Assembly (NCBI GenBank): GCA_964529305.1
Contig: CAZGUX010000091.1
Location: 97,689-161,688 of the forward strand
DNA length: 64,000 bases
Direction: 5' to 3'
Source of the DNA: CAZGUX01 sp964529305
GTDB lineage: Bacteria; Acidobacteriota; Terriglobia; Bryobacterales; Bryobacteraceae
The position numbers and the translations under genes are program-made. Shown here piece after piece: positions 40,278-50,954 of the stretch. Below the pieces are notes generated by a model. It was not told where the DNA came from. It did not search any database and saw only the letters and a program-made list of their open reading frames with translations. The first letter of the stretch is position 1; each line of letters opens with the position of its first letter.

Positions 40278-40829
40278 ATGATACGCTTCTTGCCAGCTCG
40301 GCATTATCTCTCGTTCGGCATCATCGGTCTCGGCCTCGCGGCGTTCTCCGGATGGCTGGCCTTGAGTTGGGCGCCGGCGTTTGCGCCCAGCGGCTTGTTC
40401 CTGGCGACCGCGATCCTCCTTATCGCTCTCGCGTACCGCCCTCCCATCGAGGTCCATCCCCACCATCTGGTGATTGGTTCCCGGTCCATCCACTGGATCG
40501 ACATTCGCCGAGTGGACCGGACCCGTTGGCTCTCGCCCCTGGTGGTGAAACTGACGTTGTTCGACGATTCTCACGCTCTGCTGGTCTATCCGGGCGATCC
40601 TGAGGCGTGCCGGAGCCTGTTGCGGCACGTGCGGCGTTCCTCGCGCGACGCGCTGATCGATGGCGTTCCGTACCGCCAGTATTGGGGCGAGGTTTCGGGC
40701 GAGTCCAAGCGCCAGTCCCAGCGTCTTCGGATTCTCCGGCCCGAAGATGAAGCCGAAGTCGAGCGCCTGTACCAGCGCCTCAAGACGGTCGGCCACCTCG
40801 ACCCGAAATCGCACAACGACGAGAAATAG
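40278..40829 (+). CDS. Membrane protein with two N-terminal helices and a PH-like cytoplasmic part
   Basis: 183 residues. Two transmembrane segments (SFGIIGLGLAAFSGWLALSW and SGLFLATAILLIALAY), then IEVHPHHLVIGSRSIHWIDI and LVVKLTLFDDSHALLVYPG, the strand order of small bPH-like domains, and a charged C-terminal helix. Three bases before the next gene, so co-transcribed. Function unknown. Confidence 0.6.
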   Translation: MIRFLPARHYLSFGIIGLGLAAFSGWLALSWAPAFAPSGLFLATAILLIALAYRPPIEVHPHHLVIGSRSIHWIDIRRVDRTRWLSPLVVKLTLFDDSHALLVYPGDPEACRSLLRHVRRSSRDALIDGVPYRQYWGEVSGESKRQSQRLRILRPEDEAEVERLYQRLKTVGHLDPKSHNDEK

Positions 40830-40832
40830 CCG

Positions 40833-41423
40833 GTGCCCCGCTGGAGTCTTCCTGCCGCCGGCGGCGTCCTTCTCGTTGTCTTTCTGATCGTCTTCCACCC
40901 ATTTTGGCTTACGGCTTCGGGTGCCTTCCTGGTACGAGTCGACCCGCCGGAGAAGGCCGATGCGATCGCCGTGCTGGCGGGCGATAGCGACGGATTCCGC
41001 ATTCTCGAAGCCGGCGCCCTCGTCCGCTCAGGCTATGCCCCGAAGGTCCTCGTCAGCAGCGGCGCGCCGTTCTATGGCAAATTAGAGAGCGAGTTGGCCA
41101 TCGACTTCGCCGTTTCCCGCGGTTTCCCCCGCCACTACTTCGAGCCGCTTCCCGGGATGGGAAACTCCACCGCCGAAGAGGCTGCCCGCCTGATTCCGGA
41201 ACTCCGCCGGCGCGGCGTCCGATCGTTCCTGCTGGTCACGAGCGATTTCCATACCGGCCGGGCCGGACGCATTTTTCAGAGCCGCCTGGGCGACCTCCGG
41301 ATGCGGATCATCGGCGCGCCCGCTCCGCCCTTCGCTCCGGACTCCTGGTGGCGCACTCGCCAGGGCCGCAAGATCTGGCTGACCGAGTGGCTCAAGACCT
41401 TCTCCACGGCCCTGGGAATCTAA
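40833..41423 (+). CDS. YdcF/SanA-like (DUF218) protein
   Basis: 196 residues from GTG 40833. One N-terminal transmembrane helix (AAGGVLLVVFLIVFHPFWL), then the DUF218 core: ADAIAVLAGDSDGFRILEAG, APKVLVSSGA, MGNSTAEEAARLIPELRRRG and FLLVTSDFHTGRAGRIF. The family has a Rossmann-like fold and is linked to envelope and vancomycin-sensitivity phenotypes in E. coli; the reaction is not established. Confidence 0.8.
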   Translation: MPRWSLPAAGGVLLVVFLIVFHPFWLTASGAFLVRVDPPEKADAIAVLAGDSDGFRILEAGALVRSGYAPKVLVSSGAPFYGKLESELAIDFAVSRGFPRHYFEPLPGMGNSTAEEAARLIPELRRRGVRSFLLVTSDFHTGRAGRIFQSRLGDLRMRIIGAPAPPFAPDSWWRTRQGRKIWLTEWLKTFSTALGI

Positions 41424-41428
41424 CGTTG

Positions 41429-43168
41429 ATGTGGCGCACCCTCCGTCCCCTGCTCCCGTACCTCGCGCGATACCGGCGCAGCCTGATCATCGGCATGGCC
41501 GCTCTGCTTTTCAAGGACCTCGCCGGAGCGAGTCTCCCGCTGATCATTCGCCGTGCCGTCGACGACATCGCCGCCGGAGCCCCTCTCGAACGGATTCTCT
41601 GGCTTTGTGGCGTCCTGCTCGGAGCGTCGCTGGTGAAGGGTCTGTTTCAATTCACGATGCGCTATGTGCTCATCGGCGTCTCGCGCGACATTGAATACGA
41701 CCTGCGCAACGATCTGTTTGCCCGGTTGGTGTCGCTGTCCCCGGATTTTTACCAGCGCAACCGGACCGGCGACATCATGGCGCGCTCGACCAACGATCTC
41801 AACGCCGTCCGCATGATGGTCGGGCCGGCCCTGATGTACTGGACGGAGACCAGCCTCACGTTCATTCTCGCGGTCGGCATCATGATGTCTTTCGACCCGG
41901 GCCTGGCGCTGCTGGCCATCCTCCCCGCGCCTCTGGTCAGCCTGGCCGTGATCCTGTTCGGCCAGCGCATTCACGACCGCTTCGAGAAGATTCAGGCCAT
42001 GTTCTCCGACATCTCGAGCCGCGTCCAGGAAAACTTCTCCGGCATGCGCATGATTCGGGCGTATGTCCAGGAGGAAGCCGAAATGCGCCGATTCGAGACC
42101 TTGAACCGCGCCTACATCGGCGAGAACATCCGGTTGGCCCGCCTCTCGGGCGCTTTTCAGCCTTTGCTCGAAAGCCTGATCGGGCTCACGTTCCTCATCG
42201 TGCTGTGGGCCGGCGGCATGCGAGTGCTGGACGGACGCCTGAGCCTCGGGGTGTTCGTGATGTTCCACACCTACATGGGCATGCTGATCTGGCCGATGAT
42301 CGCACTCGGCTGGGTGGTGAACCTGATGCAGCGCGGGACGGCCTCCATGGGGCGCATCAATCAACTCATGGACGAGCGGCCCTCCATCGCCGAACCTGCG
42401 TCGCCCGCCGCTCTTCCGAGGCCCGCCGCCGGGATCGAGTTCGACAATGTCTCCATTCGCTATCCTGCCGGAACCGCTCTCGACGGCATCCGCCTCGCCA
42501 TCGAACCCGGCGCCACCGTGGCCATCGTAGGGCACACGGGGTGCGGCAAGAGCACGCTGGTCAGCCTGATTCCCCGCCTGCTCGACCCCACCGGCGGCGT
42601 GGTGCGATTGGGAGGACGCGATCTTCGCGAGTTCTCTCCCCAGGAACTGCGCCGCCGCATCGGCTTCGTCCCGCAGGAGACCTTCCTGTTCAGCGCCACC
42701 CTGGGCGAAAACATTGCCTTCGGTGTGGAGGAGGCCACGCCACGCGAGATCGAAACGGCGGCCGAAATCGCCGGACTGGCCTCGGACATCGCCGGATTCC
42801 CGGAGGGCTACCAAACCATGGTCGGCGAGCGCGGCATCACGCTCTCCGGCGGTCAGAAGCAGCGTACGGCCATCGCGCGAGCGCTCCTGCGCGACCCCGA
42901 CATCCTGATTCTCGACGATGCCCTCTCCGCGGTCGACACGCTGACCGAAGAGCAAATCCTGACCAGTCTGGCCGACGTGTTTCGGGGACGGACGGTCATC
43001 CTGATCTCCCATCGTGTGTCAACGGTCCGCGAGGCGGACCGTATTGTGGTCCTGGAGAAGGGCCGCATCGTGGAGCAGGGAACTCACGCCGAGCTGCTGG
43101 TGCACGGCGGCTACTACGCGGAGCTTTACCAGAAGCAACTCCTCGAAGAAGAACTCGACGCGATTTGA
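41429..43168 (+). CDS. ABC transporter, fused permease and ATPase (MsbA/LmrA type exporter)
   Basis: 579 residues from ATG 41429, 5 bases after the previous stop. Six-helix permease (about 1-310) with the coupling motif MRMIRAYVQEEAEMRRFE, then a nucleotide-binding domain: Walker A VGHTGCGKSTLVSLI (near 365), Q-loop IGFVPQETFLFSAT, signature ITLSGGQKQRTAIARALL, Walker B DILILDDALSAVD and H-loop ILISHRVSTVREAD. Works as a homodimer or with a partner half-transporter; likely lipid or drug export. Confidence 0.9.
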   Translation: MWRTLRPLLPYLARYRRSLIIGMAALLFKDLAGASLPLIIRRAVDDIAAGAPLERILWLCGVLLGASLVKGLFQFTMRYVLIGVSRDIEYDLRNDLFARLVSLSPDFYQRNRTGDIMARSTNDLNAVRMMVGPALMYWTETSLTFILAVGIMMSFDPGLALLAILPAPLVSLAVILFGQRIHDRFEKIQAMFSDISSRVQENFSGMRMIRAYVQEEAEMRRFETLNRAYIGENIRLARLSGAFQPLLESLIGLTFLIVLWAGGMRVLDGRLSLGVFVMFHTYMGMLIWPMIALGWVVNLMQRGTASMGRINQLMDERPSIAEPASPAALPRPAAGIEFDNVSIRYPAGTALDGIRLAIEPGATVAIVGHTGCGKSTLVSLIPRLLDPTGGVVRLGGRDLREFSPQELRRRIGFVPQETFLFSATLGENIAFGVEEATPREIETAAEIAGLASDIAGFPEGYQTMVGERGITLSGGQKQRTAIARALLRDPDILILDDALSAVDTLTEEQILTSLADVFRGRTVILISHRVSTVREADRIVVLEKGRIVEQGTHAELLVHGGYYAELYQKQLLEEELDAI

Positions 43169-43172
43169 CCCG

Positions 43173-44096
43173 TCAGGCCCCCGGTCTCCGCTCGTTCTCG
43201 TGCACCCGGGCATGATCTTCCACCGCCTCGAGGTGCGTGATCACGTCGAGTGGGCGGCTGCACCGCTTGGGGAGTGTCCGTTCGAACTCGGTGGCCAGAC
43301 GATGTGCCTCGCCCACCGGCATGGCATATGGAAACAGCAGGTGCACCTCCAACAGAATCCGCTGGCCCGTGTCCCGAAAGCGGAGTTCGTGGTATTCGAA
43401 CCCGCCCGCCGCCGCGAGTGCCTGCACTTCCCGCTCGATCGCGCGGGCAACCACCGGGTCGCTGTAATCCATCAGCCCGGTGATCGAACGCCGGACCAAT
43501 TCTACGCCTGACCATAGAATGTTCAACGCCACGGCGATCGCCACGATCGGATCGAACGGCAGCCACCCGGTCAGCACCACCAGGCCCAGTCCGGCGACCA
43601 CGCCGAAACTGGTCCAACTGTCGGTCAGGACGTGCTTGCCGTTCGCCTCGAGGATGATCGAGTGTGTCTTCCTGCCGCGGGAGACGAGATACCAACCCAG
43701 CCCCGCGTTGATTAGCGCCGCGGCCAGAACCACCAGCGTTCCCGCTCCCAGGTGCTCGAGTTTCAGCCCCGCCAGCCACTTCTGGATCGCGGTCACGAGG
43801 ATGATCAGGGCGGCCAGGACGATCAGCGCCCCTTCGAAACCGGCCGAGAAGAAACTCACCCGCTCGTAGCCGTACTGATAGCGGCGGTTGGCCGGCCGCG
43901 ATGCCAGCCAAAGACTGAACGTCGCAAAGCCGACGGCCACGACGTGAACTACCGATTCCGCGGCGTCCGACAGGATTGCGGCCGAGCCGGTATAAAGATA
44001 GGCGCCCACCTTGCCGGCCAGCATCAATACCCCTGTGGCCAGGGACAGACGCATGGCGAACTGGTTTTCGCGAAGATCCGAACCGTTGGGCAGCAC
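43173..44096 (-). CDS. Cation diffusion facilitator (CDF) transporter with unusual TM2 metal site
   Basis: 307 residues from GTG 44096 (an ATG at 44054 is possible). Six transmembrane helices and a C-terminal cytoplasmic domain. TM5 keeps the classical H155-x3-D159 (KHVLTDSWTSFG). TM2 reads LSDAAESVVHVVA, giving E47-x3-H51 in place of the usual H/D-x3-D, so metal choice may differ from Zn. Proton-coupled efflux of divalent metals is the family role. Divergent from the CoA synthetase gene, 79 bases apart. Confidence 0.85.
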   Translation of the reverse strand: MLPNGSDLRENQFAMRLSLATGVLMLAGKVGAYLYTGSAAILSDAAESVVHVVAVGFATFSLWLASRPANRRYQYGYERVSFFSAGFEGALIVLAALIILVTAIQKWLAGLKLEHLGAGTLVVLAAALINAGLGWYLVSRGRKTHSIILEANGKHVLTDSWTSFGVVAGLGLVVLTGWLPFDPIVAIAVALNILWSGVELVRRSITGLMDYSDPVVARAIEREVQALAAAGGFEYHELRFRDTGQRILLEVHLLFPYAMPVGEAHRLATEFERTLPKRCSRPLDVITHLEAVEDHARVHENERRPGA

Positions 44097-44175
44097 GCGA
44101 AACGCCGTGTTGTAATTTCCTGCACCCGGTCGCCTCTTTTGGAAGACCGGATGCTACCGTACTCGAGAGAATCCC

Positions 44176-46917
44176 ATGCAAGTCGAGACCCAGGAATCTT
44201 CTGCTTCGAAATACATCTATCGCAGGCGTCAACCGCTGGATGTCTTTTTTTCCCCGCGGAATGTCGCCGTGATCGGTGCCACCGAAACGGCGGGCAGCGT
44301 TGGCCGCTCCGTGTTGTGGAATCTGATGTCGAGCCCGTTCGGCGGAACGGTCTACCCGGTGAACCCGAAGCGTCCGAACGTCTTGGGGATCAAGGCCTAC
44401 GCGAACATCGGAGCCCTTCCGGAGAAAGTAGACCTGGCCGTCATCGTAACACCCGCGACCAGTGTACCGGCGGTGATCCGCGATTGCGTTTCGGCGGGAG
44501 TGAAGGGGGCCATTGTCATCTCCGCCGGATTCAAGGAGATTGGGGCCGCGGGTGCGGATCTGGAGAGGGAAATCCTGGCAGAGGCGAGACAAGGCAGGCT
44601 ACGGGTGATCGGACCCAATTGTCTGGGTGTGATGGCCCCGTTTACCGGCTTCAATGCCACCTTCGCGCCGGCCATCGCGCGGCCGGGCAATGTCGGGTTC
44701 ATCAGCCAGAGCGGCGCCCTGTGCACGGCCGTCCTCGACTGGAGCTTCAAAGAGATGGTGGGGTTCAGCTCGTTCATTTCCATCGGCTCCATGTTGGACG
44801 TCGGGTGGGGCGACCTGATCTACTATCTCGGCGACGACCCCCGCACGCGCAGCATTGTCATCTACATGGAGACCATCGGTGACGCGCGGTCGTTCCTGTC
44901 GGCGGCGCGGGAGGTGGCTCTGTCCAAGCCGATCATCGTGATCAAAGCCGGACGAACGGAGGCGGCGGCCAAGGCGGCGGCCTCGCACACCGGTTCGCTC
45001 GCCGGCTCGGACGAGGTGCTGGATGCGGCATTTCGGCGCAGCGGGGTGCTTCGCGTCGACCGCATCAGCGACCTGTTCTACATGGCCGAGGTGCTGGCCA
45101 AACAACCCCGCCCGAGGGGGCCGCGCCTGACCATCCTCACCAACGCCGGCGGTCCGGGAGTCCTGGCCACGGATGCCCTGATCGCCGAGCGCGGCGAACT
45201 CGCCGAGATCTCGGACGAGACGATGGCGGCCCTGAGCGAAGTGCTGCCCGCGCCATGGAGTCACAACAACCCCATCGACATCCTCGGCGATGCCGACCCC
45301 AAGCGGTACGCCAAAGCCGTGGAAATCGCCGCCAAGGACCCCAACTCCGACGGGTTGCTGGTGGTGCTCACGCCGCAGGGAATGACGACGCCGACGGAGA
45401 TTGCCGAGGGGTTGAAGTCCTATTCCAAGCTTGACCATGGACCGATTCTGGCAAGCTGGATGGGCGGGCCCGAGGTCGCCGCCGGTGAAGCCATCCTCAA
45501 CCGGGCCGGCATCCCGACATTTCCATACCCCGACACGGCGGCGCGCGCCTTCGTTTACATGTGGCGCTACACCTACAATCTGCGCGGCCTGTACGAGACT
45601 CCCGAGGTGGTGTCGGAAACCGACACCAGCAAGGCGGGCCGCGTAGCCGCGATCATCGAGCGTGCCCGGGCGGCCGGACGCACCCTGCTGACCGAGTCCG
45701 AATCCAAACAGGTGCTGTCGGAATACGGAATCCCCACCACCGACACCCAGGTCTGCGCTACGGTTGACGAGGCGGCCCGGCACGCGGACAGCATCGGATA
45801 TCCGGTAGTGCTCAAACTGCACTCCGAGACCATCACCCACAAGACCGATGTCGGCGGCGTGGAACTGAACCTCGCCGACGAGACGGCCGTGCGCGAGGCC
45901 TTCGAGCGGATCGAGACCGCGGTGCGCGAGCGCGCCGGCGCCGGTCATTTCCAGGGCGTCACGGTGCAGCCGATGATCTGCACCAGCGGGTACGAAATCA
46001 TCCTGGGCAGCAGCGTCGACGCGCAGTTCGGGCCGGTGATCCTCTTCGGGACCGGCGGACAACTGGTGGAAGTCTTCCGCGACCGGGCTCTGGCGCTGCC
46101 TCCGCTGAACACCACGCTGGCGCGCCGCATGATGGAGCAGACCCACATCTATCAGGCGTTGAAGGGAGTCAGGGGGCGCAAGCCGGTCGATCTGGCCAAG
46201 CTTGAAGCCCTGGTTGTCCACTTCAGCCGCATGGTGCTGGAGCAGCGCCGCATCCGCGAAGTCGACATCAATCCCATCGTCTGCTCCCCGGACCGCATCA
46301 TCGCGCTCGACGCGCGGATCGTACTGCACGGCGCCGGCGTCGACGACAAGGATCTTCCCCGCCCGGCGATTCGGCCCTACCCGGTCAAATATATTTCCAC
46401 CTGGACGCTGCCCGACGGCACGCCCGTGACGATCCGCCCCATCCGGCCCGAAGACGAACCCCTCATCGCGCGCTTTCACGAGACCCTTTCCGAACAGACC
46501 GTGTATTTCCGCTATTTCCACATGATGGACCTGAGCCAACGCGTGGCCCATGAACGCCTGACGCGGATCTGCTTTATCGACTACGCCCGCGAAATCGCGC
46601 TGGTCGCCGAACGCAAGAATGCGGAAGGACAGCCGGAGATCATCGCGGTCGGGCGCCTGACTAAGCTCCGTGAATCGCCGGACGCCGAGTTCGCCGTGGT
46701 GGTGAGCGATGCCTTTCAACGCCAGGGGGTCGGCCGCCAGATCACCGGGCGATTGGTGGAGGTTGCCGGCCAGGAAGGCGTCCGCAAAGTGGTCGCCGAC
46801 ATCCTCCCCGAGAATCGCGGCATGCAGCAGGTGGCGAGAAAGCTTGGGTTCAAAATCCGCCACTCCATCGAAGACGAAGTGATGAAGGTGGAGTTCGACG
46901 TTTCCGGCGCATCCTGA
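44176..46917 (+). CDS. ADP-forming acyl-CoA synthetase fused to a GNAT acetyltransferase domain
   Basis: 913 residues. CoA-binding domain (VAVIGATETAGSVGRSVLWN), ligase domains (GPNCLGVMAPFTGFNATFAP; FISQSGALCTAVLDWSF), the phospho-His loop ASHTGSLAGSDEV with H271, an ATP-grasp part (about 500-720: YPVVLKLHSETITHKTDVGG, EVDINPIVCSPDRIIALDAR), and a C-terminal GNAT domain (VTIRPIRPEDEPLIARFHET; SDAFQRQGVGRQITGRLVEV). Same architecture as Pat/YfiQ lysine acetyltransferases and as bifunctional acetate-CoA ligases. Retention of the His loop suggests that the synthetase half may still be active. Confidence 0.88.
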   Translation: MQVETQESSASKYIYRRRQPLDVFFSPRNVAVIGATETAGSVGRSVLWNLMSSPFGGTVYPVNPKRPNVLGIKAYANIGALPEKVDLAVIVTPATSVPAVIRDCVSAGVKGAIVISAGFKEIGAAGADLEREILAEARQGRLRVIGPNCLGVMAPFTGFNATFAPAIARPGNVGFISQSGALCTAVLDWSFKEMVGFSSFISIGSMLDVGWGDLIYYLGDDPRTRSIVIYMETIGDARSFLSAAREVALSKPIIVIKAGRTEAAAKAAASHTGSLAGSDEVLDAAFRRSGVLRVDRISDLFYMAEVLAKQPRPRGPRLTILTNAGGPGVLATDALIAERGELAEISDETMAALSEVLPAPWSHNNPIDILGDADPKRYAKAVEIAAKDPNSDGLLVVLTPQGMTTPTEIAEGLKSYSKLDHGPILASWMGGPEVAAGEAILNRAGIPTFPYPDTAARAFVYMWRYTYNLRGLYETPEVVSETDTSKAGRVAAIIERARAAGRTLLTESESKQVLSEYGIPTTDTQVCATVDEAARHADSIGYPVVLKLHSETITHKTDVGGVELNLADETAVREAFERIETAVRERAGAGHFQGVTVQPMICTSGYEIILGSSVDAQFGPVILFGTGGQLVEVFRDRALALPPLNTTLARRMMEQTHIYQALKGVRGRKPVDLAKLEALVVHFSRMVLEQRRIREVDINPIVCSPDRIIALDARIVLHGAGVDDKDLPRPAIRPYPVKYISTWTLPDGTPVTIRPIRPEDEPLIARFHETLSEQTVYFRYFHMMDLSQRVAHERLTRICFIDYAREIALVAERKNAEGQPEIIAVGRLTKLRESPDAEFAVVVSDAFQRQGVGRQITGRLVEVAGQEGVRKVVADILPENRGMQQVARKLGFKIRHSIEDEVMKVEFDVSGAS

Positions 46918-46923
46918 CGGGCG

Positions 46924-48513
46924 TCAGCCCTGCACGCGCCGGCTTCGGTCGCCCCAATACGCCTCGCGCAACGCCCGCTTGACGATTTTGCCCGTGCCCG
47001 TTTTCGGCAAGGGCTCACTGCTGAATTCGATGTGCCGGGGCAGCTTGAATCGCGCCAGCCTCCCTTCCAGAAATGCCAGCAGTTCGTCCGATGACAGCTT
47101 GGCCCCTTCTTTGAGAACCACGATTGCGACGGGGATCTCTCCCCATTTCGGTTCCGGCGCCGAGACCACCGCGCATTCAAACACGGCCGGGTGAGCGAAG
47201 ATGGCCTTCTCCACCTCGATCGACGAAATATTCTCGCCGCCGCTGATGATGATGTCCTTCTTGCGGTCGACAATCTGAATGAAGCCGTCTTCGTCCCAGA
47301 CGGCCATGTCGCCGGTGTGGAACCACTCGCCGCTCATCACCGCCCGCGTGGCGTCGGGTTCCTTGAAGTAGCCGCTCATGATGTTGTCGCCGCGGGCCAC
47401 CACCTCGCCGATTGTCTCCATGTCGCGCGGGACATCCCGCATCTCCAGATCGGCTACGCGGACCTCGCAGCCGGGAATCGGCCACCCGGCCATCGACTGG
47501 CGAAGGTACCGCTCCTCCTCGTTCTTGGGAGTCACCGTCGACTTGGGCCTCGAACTGGTCAGCACCGGGGAGGTCTCCGTCAGCCCGTAGCCGGAGAGGC
47601 AACGGCAACCCAGCGATTCCTCCACGCGTTTCACCAGTTCCGGCGAAGAGGCGGCCCCTCCGATGTGAATCACTCGCAAACTCGAAAGATCGTACTGGCT
47701 CCGCTCCGGTGCGTTGATCAGGGAGTTCGCCATGGTGGGAACCAGAGCCATGTTCGTCACCCTTTCCTGTTGCACCAAACGGAACACCTGGACCGGATCG
47801 AACCGCCGGATCATGACGTGAGTCGCTCCCATCATCGTGGTCGACTGGGGCCGCGCCCACCCGTTGGCATGAAATAGCGGAATCGTGTGAAGGTCCACCG
47901 AGGTATCGTCCAGCGAAAAGCAGGGAATCACCGGAAACGCGTGCAGGTAAAGAGTGCGGTGCGAGAGCATCACGCCCTTTGGCGTCCCGGTGCTGCCGCT
48001 GGTATAGAACAGTTCCGCAATGGAGTTCTCGTCATAACTCATGATGTCGGCGCGGCCCGGCGCTCCCCGCCCGATGAATTCCTCGTAAGTAGCGTCCGCC
48101 AGTGCGTGGGTCTCATTCAGTACGATGAAGCGCTCGATCGAGGGGCAGGCCGCGCGGAGTCGCTCCACCGTGTCGCGGAAATCCGTCTCAAAAAACAGAA
48201 TTCGCGCCTCCGCGTGGTTGAGAATGGCCGTCAACTCGTGCGCCGTCAATCGCACGTTCAGCGGCATGACGATCGCTCTGGCCTGCACCACGCCGAAATA
48301 GCCCTCCAGCAGGTGATGCGAGTTGAAGCTGAGGAACGCCACGCGGTCTCCCTCGCGAATGCCGAAATCCAAAAGCGCCGTCGCCAACCGCTCCGCCCGT
48401 TCGCCGAATTCACGATACGTGAACCGTTTCTCGCCGCAGATTACGCCCGTCTTGCGGGGATACAAGTCCATGGCGCGGTGCAAAAATCGAAGCGGGGTCA
48501 GCGGGACATTCAT
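46924..48513 (-). CDS. AMP-forming acyl-CoA synthetase (ANL superfamily)
   Basis: 529 residues. Core motifs: ELFYTSGSTGTPKGVMLSHR (P-loop), LSGYGLTETSPVLT, GEWFHTGDMAVWDEDGFIQI, DRKKDIIISGGENISSIEVE, and the C-terminal Lys motif PLPKTGTGKIVKRALRE. Length and motifs match medium/long-chain fatty acid ligases. Converges on the CoA synthetase-GNAT gene with 6 bases between stops; a link through acyl-CoA metabolism and acetylation control is possible. Confidence 0.88.
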   Translation of the reverse strand: MNVPLTPLRFLHRAMDLYPRKTGVICGEKRFTYREFGERAERLATALLDFGIREGDRVAFLSFNSHHLLEGYFGVVQARAIVMPLNVRLTAHELTAILNHAEARILFFETDFRDTVERLRAACPSIERFIVLNETHALADATYEEFIGRGAPGRADIMSYDENSIAELFYTSGSTGTPKGVMLSHRTLYLHAFPVIPCFSLDDTSVDLHTIPLFHANGWARPQSTTMMGATHVMIRRFDPVQVFRLVQQERVTNMALVPTMANSLINAPERSQYDLSSLRVIHIGGAASSPELVKRVEESLGCRCLSGYGLTETSPVLTSSRPKSTVTPKNEEERYLRQSMAGWPIPGCEVRVADLEMRDVPRDMETIGEVVARGDNIMSGYFKEPDATRAVMSGEWFHTGDMAVWDEDGFIQIVDRKKDIIISGGENISSIEVEKAIFAHPAVFECAVVSAPEPKWGEIPVAIVVLKEGAKLSSDELLAFLEGRLARFKLPRHIEFSSEPLPKTGTGKIVKRALREAYWGDRSRRVQG

Positions 48514-48698
48514 GGTTCCTCTCGGCCGAACCCTAGGATTGTACCCCTCTTTTGTGTGAAACCCACCGCGCGTCGCCGCACGTCATATGATGGAAGGACA
48601 CTGTGGCGTGGCGTGAACAGTGTGCCTGGGCAGCCACCCGTCTCGAACGTGCAAGTAGTGCGAAACGCGAATGGTTGACGGCGTGCAAGGGGCATAAC

Positions 48699-49652
48699 AT
48701 GATTCGGCTGGCAGTTGTGGTTATGTCGGTTCTGCTGGCTATCGGGCTGATAGCGGAGCCGCAGAAGCCCGATGTCGCCAAAAAGCACCTCCAGGCGATT
48801 TCGGAAGCGCTGCTCAGCGGGGACCTCGATCGTGCCCGGGAGTTTGTGACCGAAGTCGACAAGTCTGAACCGGTCGATGTCCGCTCGGCTGTCGCCTGGG
48901 GCCTCGAATACGAGGTCCGGACGATGGATGGGACCCCCGAAGCGCTCTTCGAAGTCCAGCATTGGGCGATCCGCATGTGGGAGCGGATTCTCGGCGCCGA
49001 AGACTTCCAGACAGGACTGGCGTGGCGTAACCTGGCCATTGTCCAATTCCGAAAGGAATTCAATGCCGACGCGGAGCGCTCGCTCCGCCGGGCCGTGGAG
49101 ATCGTGGAACGCTCCAAGGGCCCTCTGCATCCCGCGCTCGGCGGCATGCTGCGCGATCTCGCCCGGGCGGCCAAGGATGCGGGCCGTCTGCCGGAGGCCG
49201 AAACCTTGTATCTTCGGGCGATCGACACCGTGGAAAAGACGGCGGGGAAGGCCAGCCCCGCGCTGGCCGACTACCTGATTGCCTATGCGGATCTCCTGAC
49301 GGCCATGGCGCGCGGCGAAGATGCAGAGGGCGTGCTGAAACGTGCTCGATCGCTCCGCCTGGAGCGGCCCGCGCGGGAGTCGGGCGTCACTCCTCCTCAG
49401 GTCGTCTTGAAGAAGGACCCCGAGATGACCGTTGCCGGCCGCGCCGCCAAGGCCAACGCGACCGTGGTGATCACGGTCCAGGTCACCACTTCGGGCGTTG
49501 CCGACACACCGTGGATTGATCGCTGGGTTGGCTTGGGGTTGGACGAAGCAGCCCTCCAATCCGTCGCCCAGTGGCGCTTCCGGCCGGCCACCCGCCAAGG
49601 TGTCGCGGTGCCCGTTCAGGCCATGGTCGAGATCAACTTTCGCGTCATGTAG
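48699..49652 (+). CDS. TPR protein with TonB-like C-terminal domain
   Basis: 317 residues from ATG 48699 (AAGGGG upstream, signal peptide MIRLAVVVMSVLLAIGLIA). Middle has TPR-like units (TGLAWRNLAIVQFRKEFNAD, AERSLRRAVEIVERSKGPLH, GRLPEAETLYLRAIDTVEKT). The last 90 residues (ATVVITVQVTTSGVADTPWI, LDEAALQSVAQWRFRPATRQ, VPVQAMVEINFRV) are the TonB C-terminal fold. No transmembrane energy-coupling helix typical of true TonB beyond the signal. Common in acidobacteria. Confidence 0.8.
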   Translation: MIRLAVVVMSVLLAIGLIAEPQKPDVAKKHLQAISEALLSGDLDRAREFVTEVDKSEPVDVRSAVAWGLEYEVRTMDGTPEALFEVQHWAIRMWERILGAEDFQTGLAWRNLAIVQFRKEFNADAERSLRRAVEIVERSKGPLHPALGGMLRDLARAAKDAGRLPEAETLYLRAIDTVEKTAGKASPALADYLIAYADLLTAMARGEDAEGVLKRARSLRLERPARESGVTPPQVVLKKDPEMTVAGRAAKANATVVITVQVTTSGVADTPWIDRWVGLGLDEAALQSVAQWRFRPATRQGVAVPVQAMVEINFRVM

Positions 49653-49667
49653 GACGGAACAACGCCG

Positions 49668-50931
<1,264 letters not shown>

Positions 50932-50954
<23 letters not shown>

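Noticed and set aside
41420..43012. Long leftward open frame (530 codons) opposite the ABC transporter
   Set aside because: Antisense of Walker and signature motifs; no ribosome site or recognisable domain.
44599..46863. Long leftward open frame (754 codons) opposite the synthetase-GNAT gene
   Set aside because: Composition is that of an antisense shadow (Gly/Arg/His/Asp-rich) and the plus strand carries clear domains.
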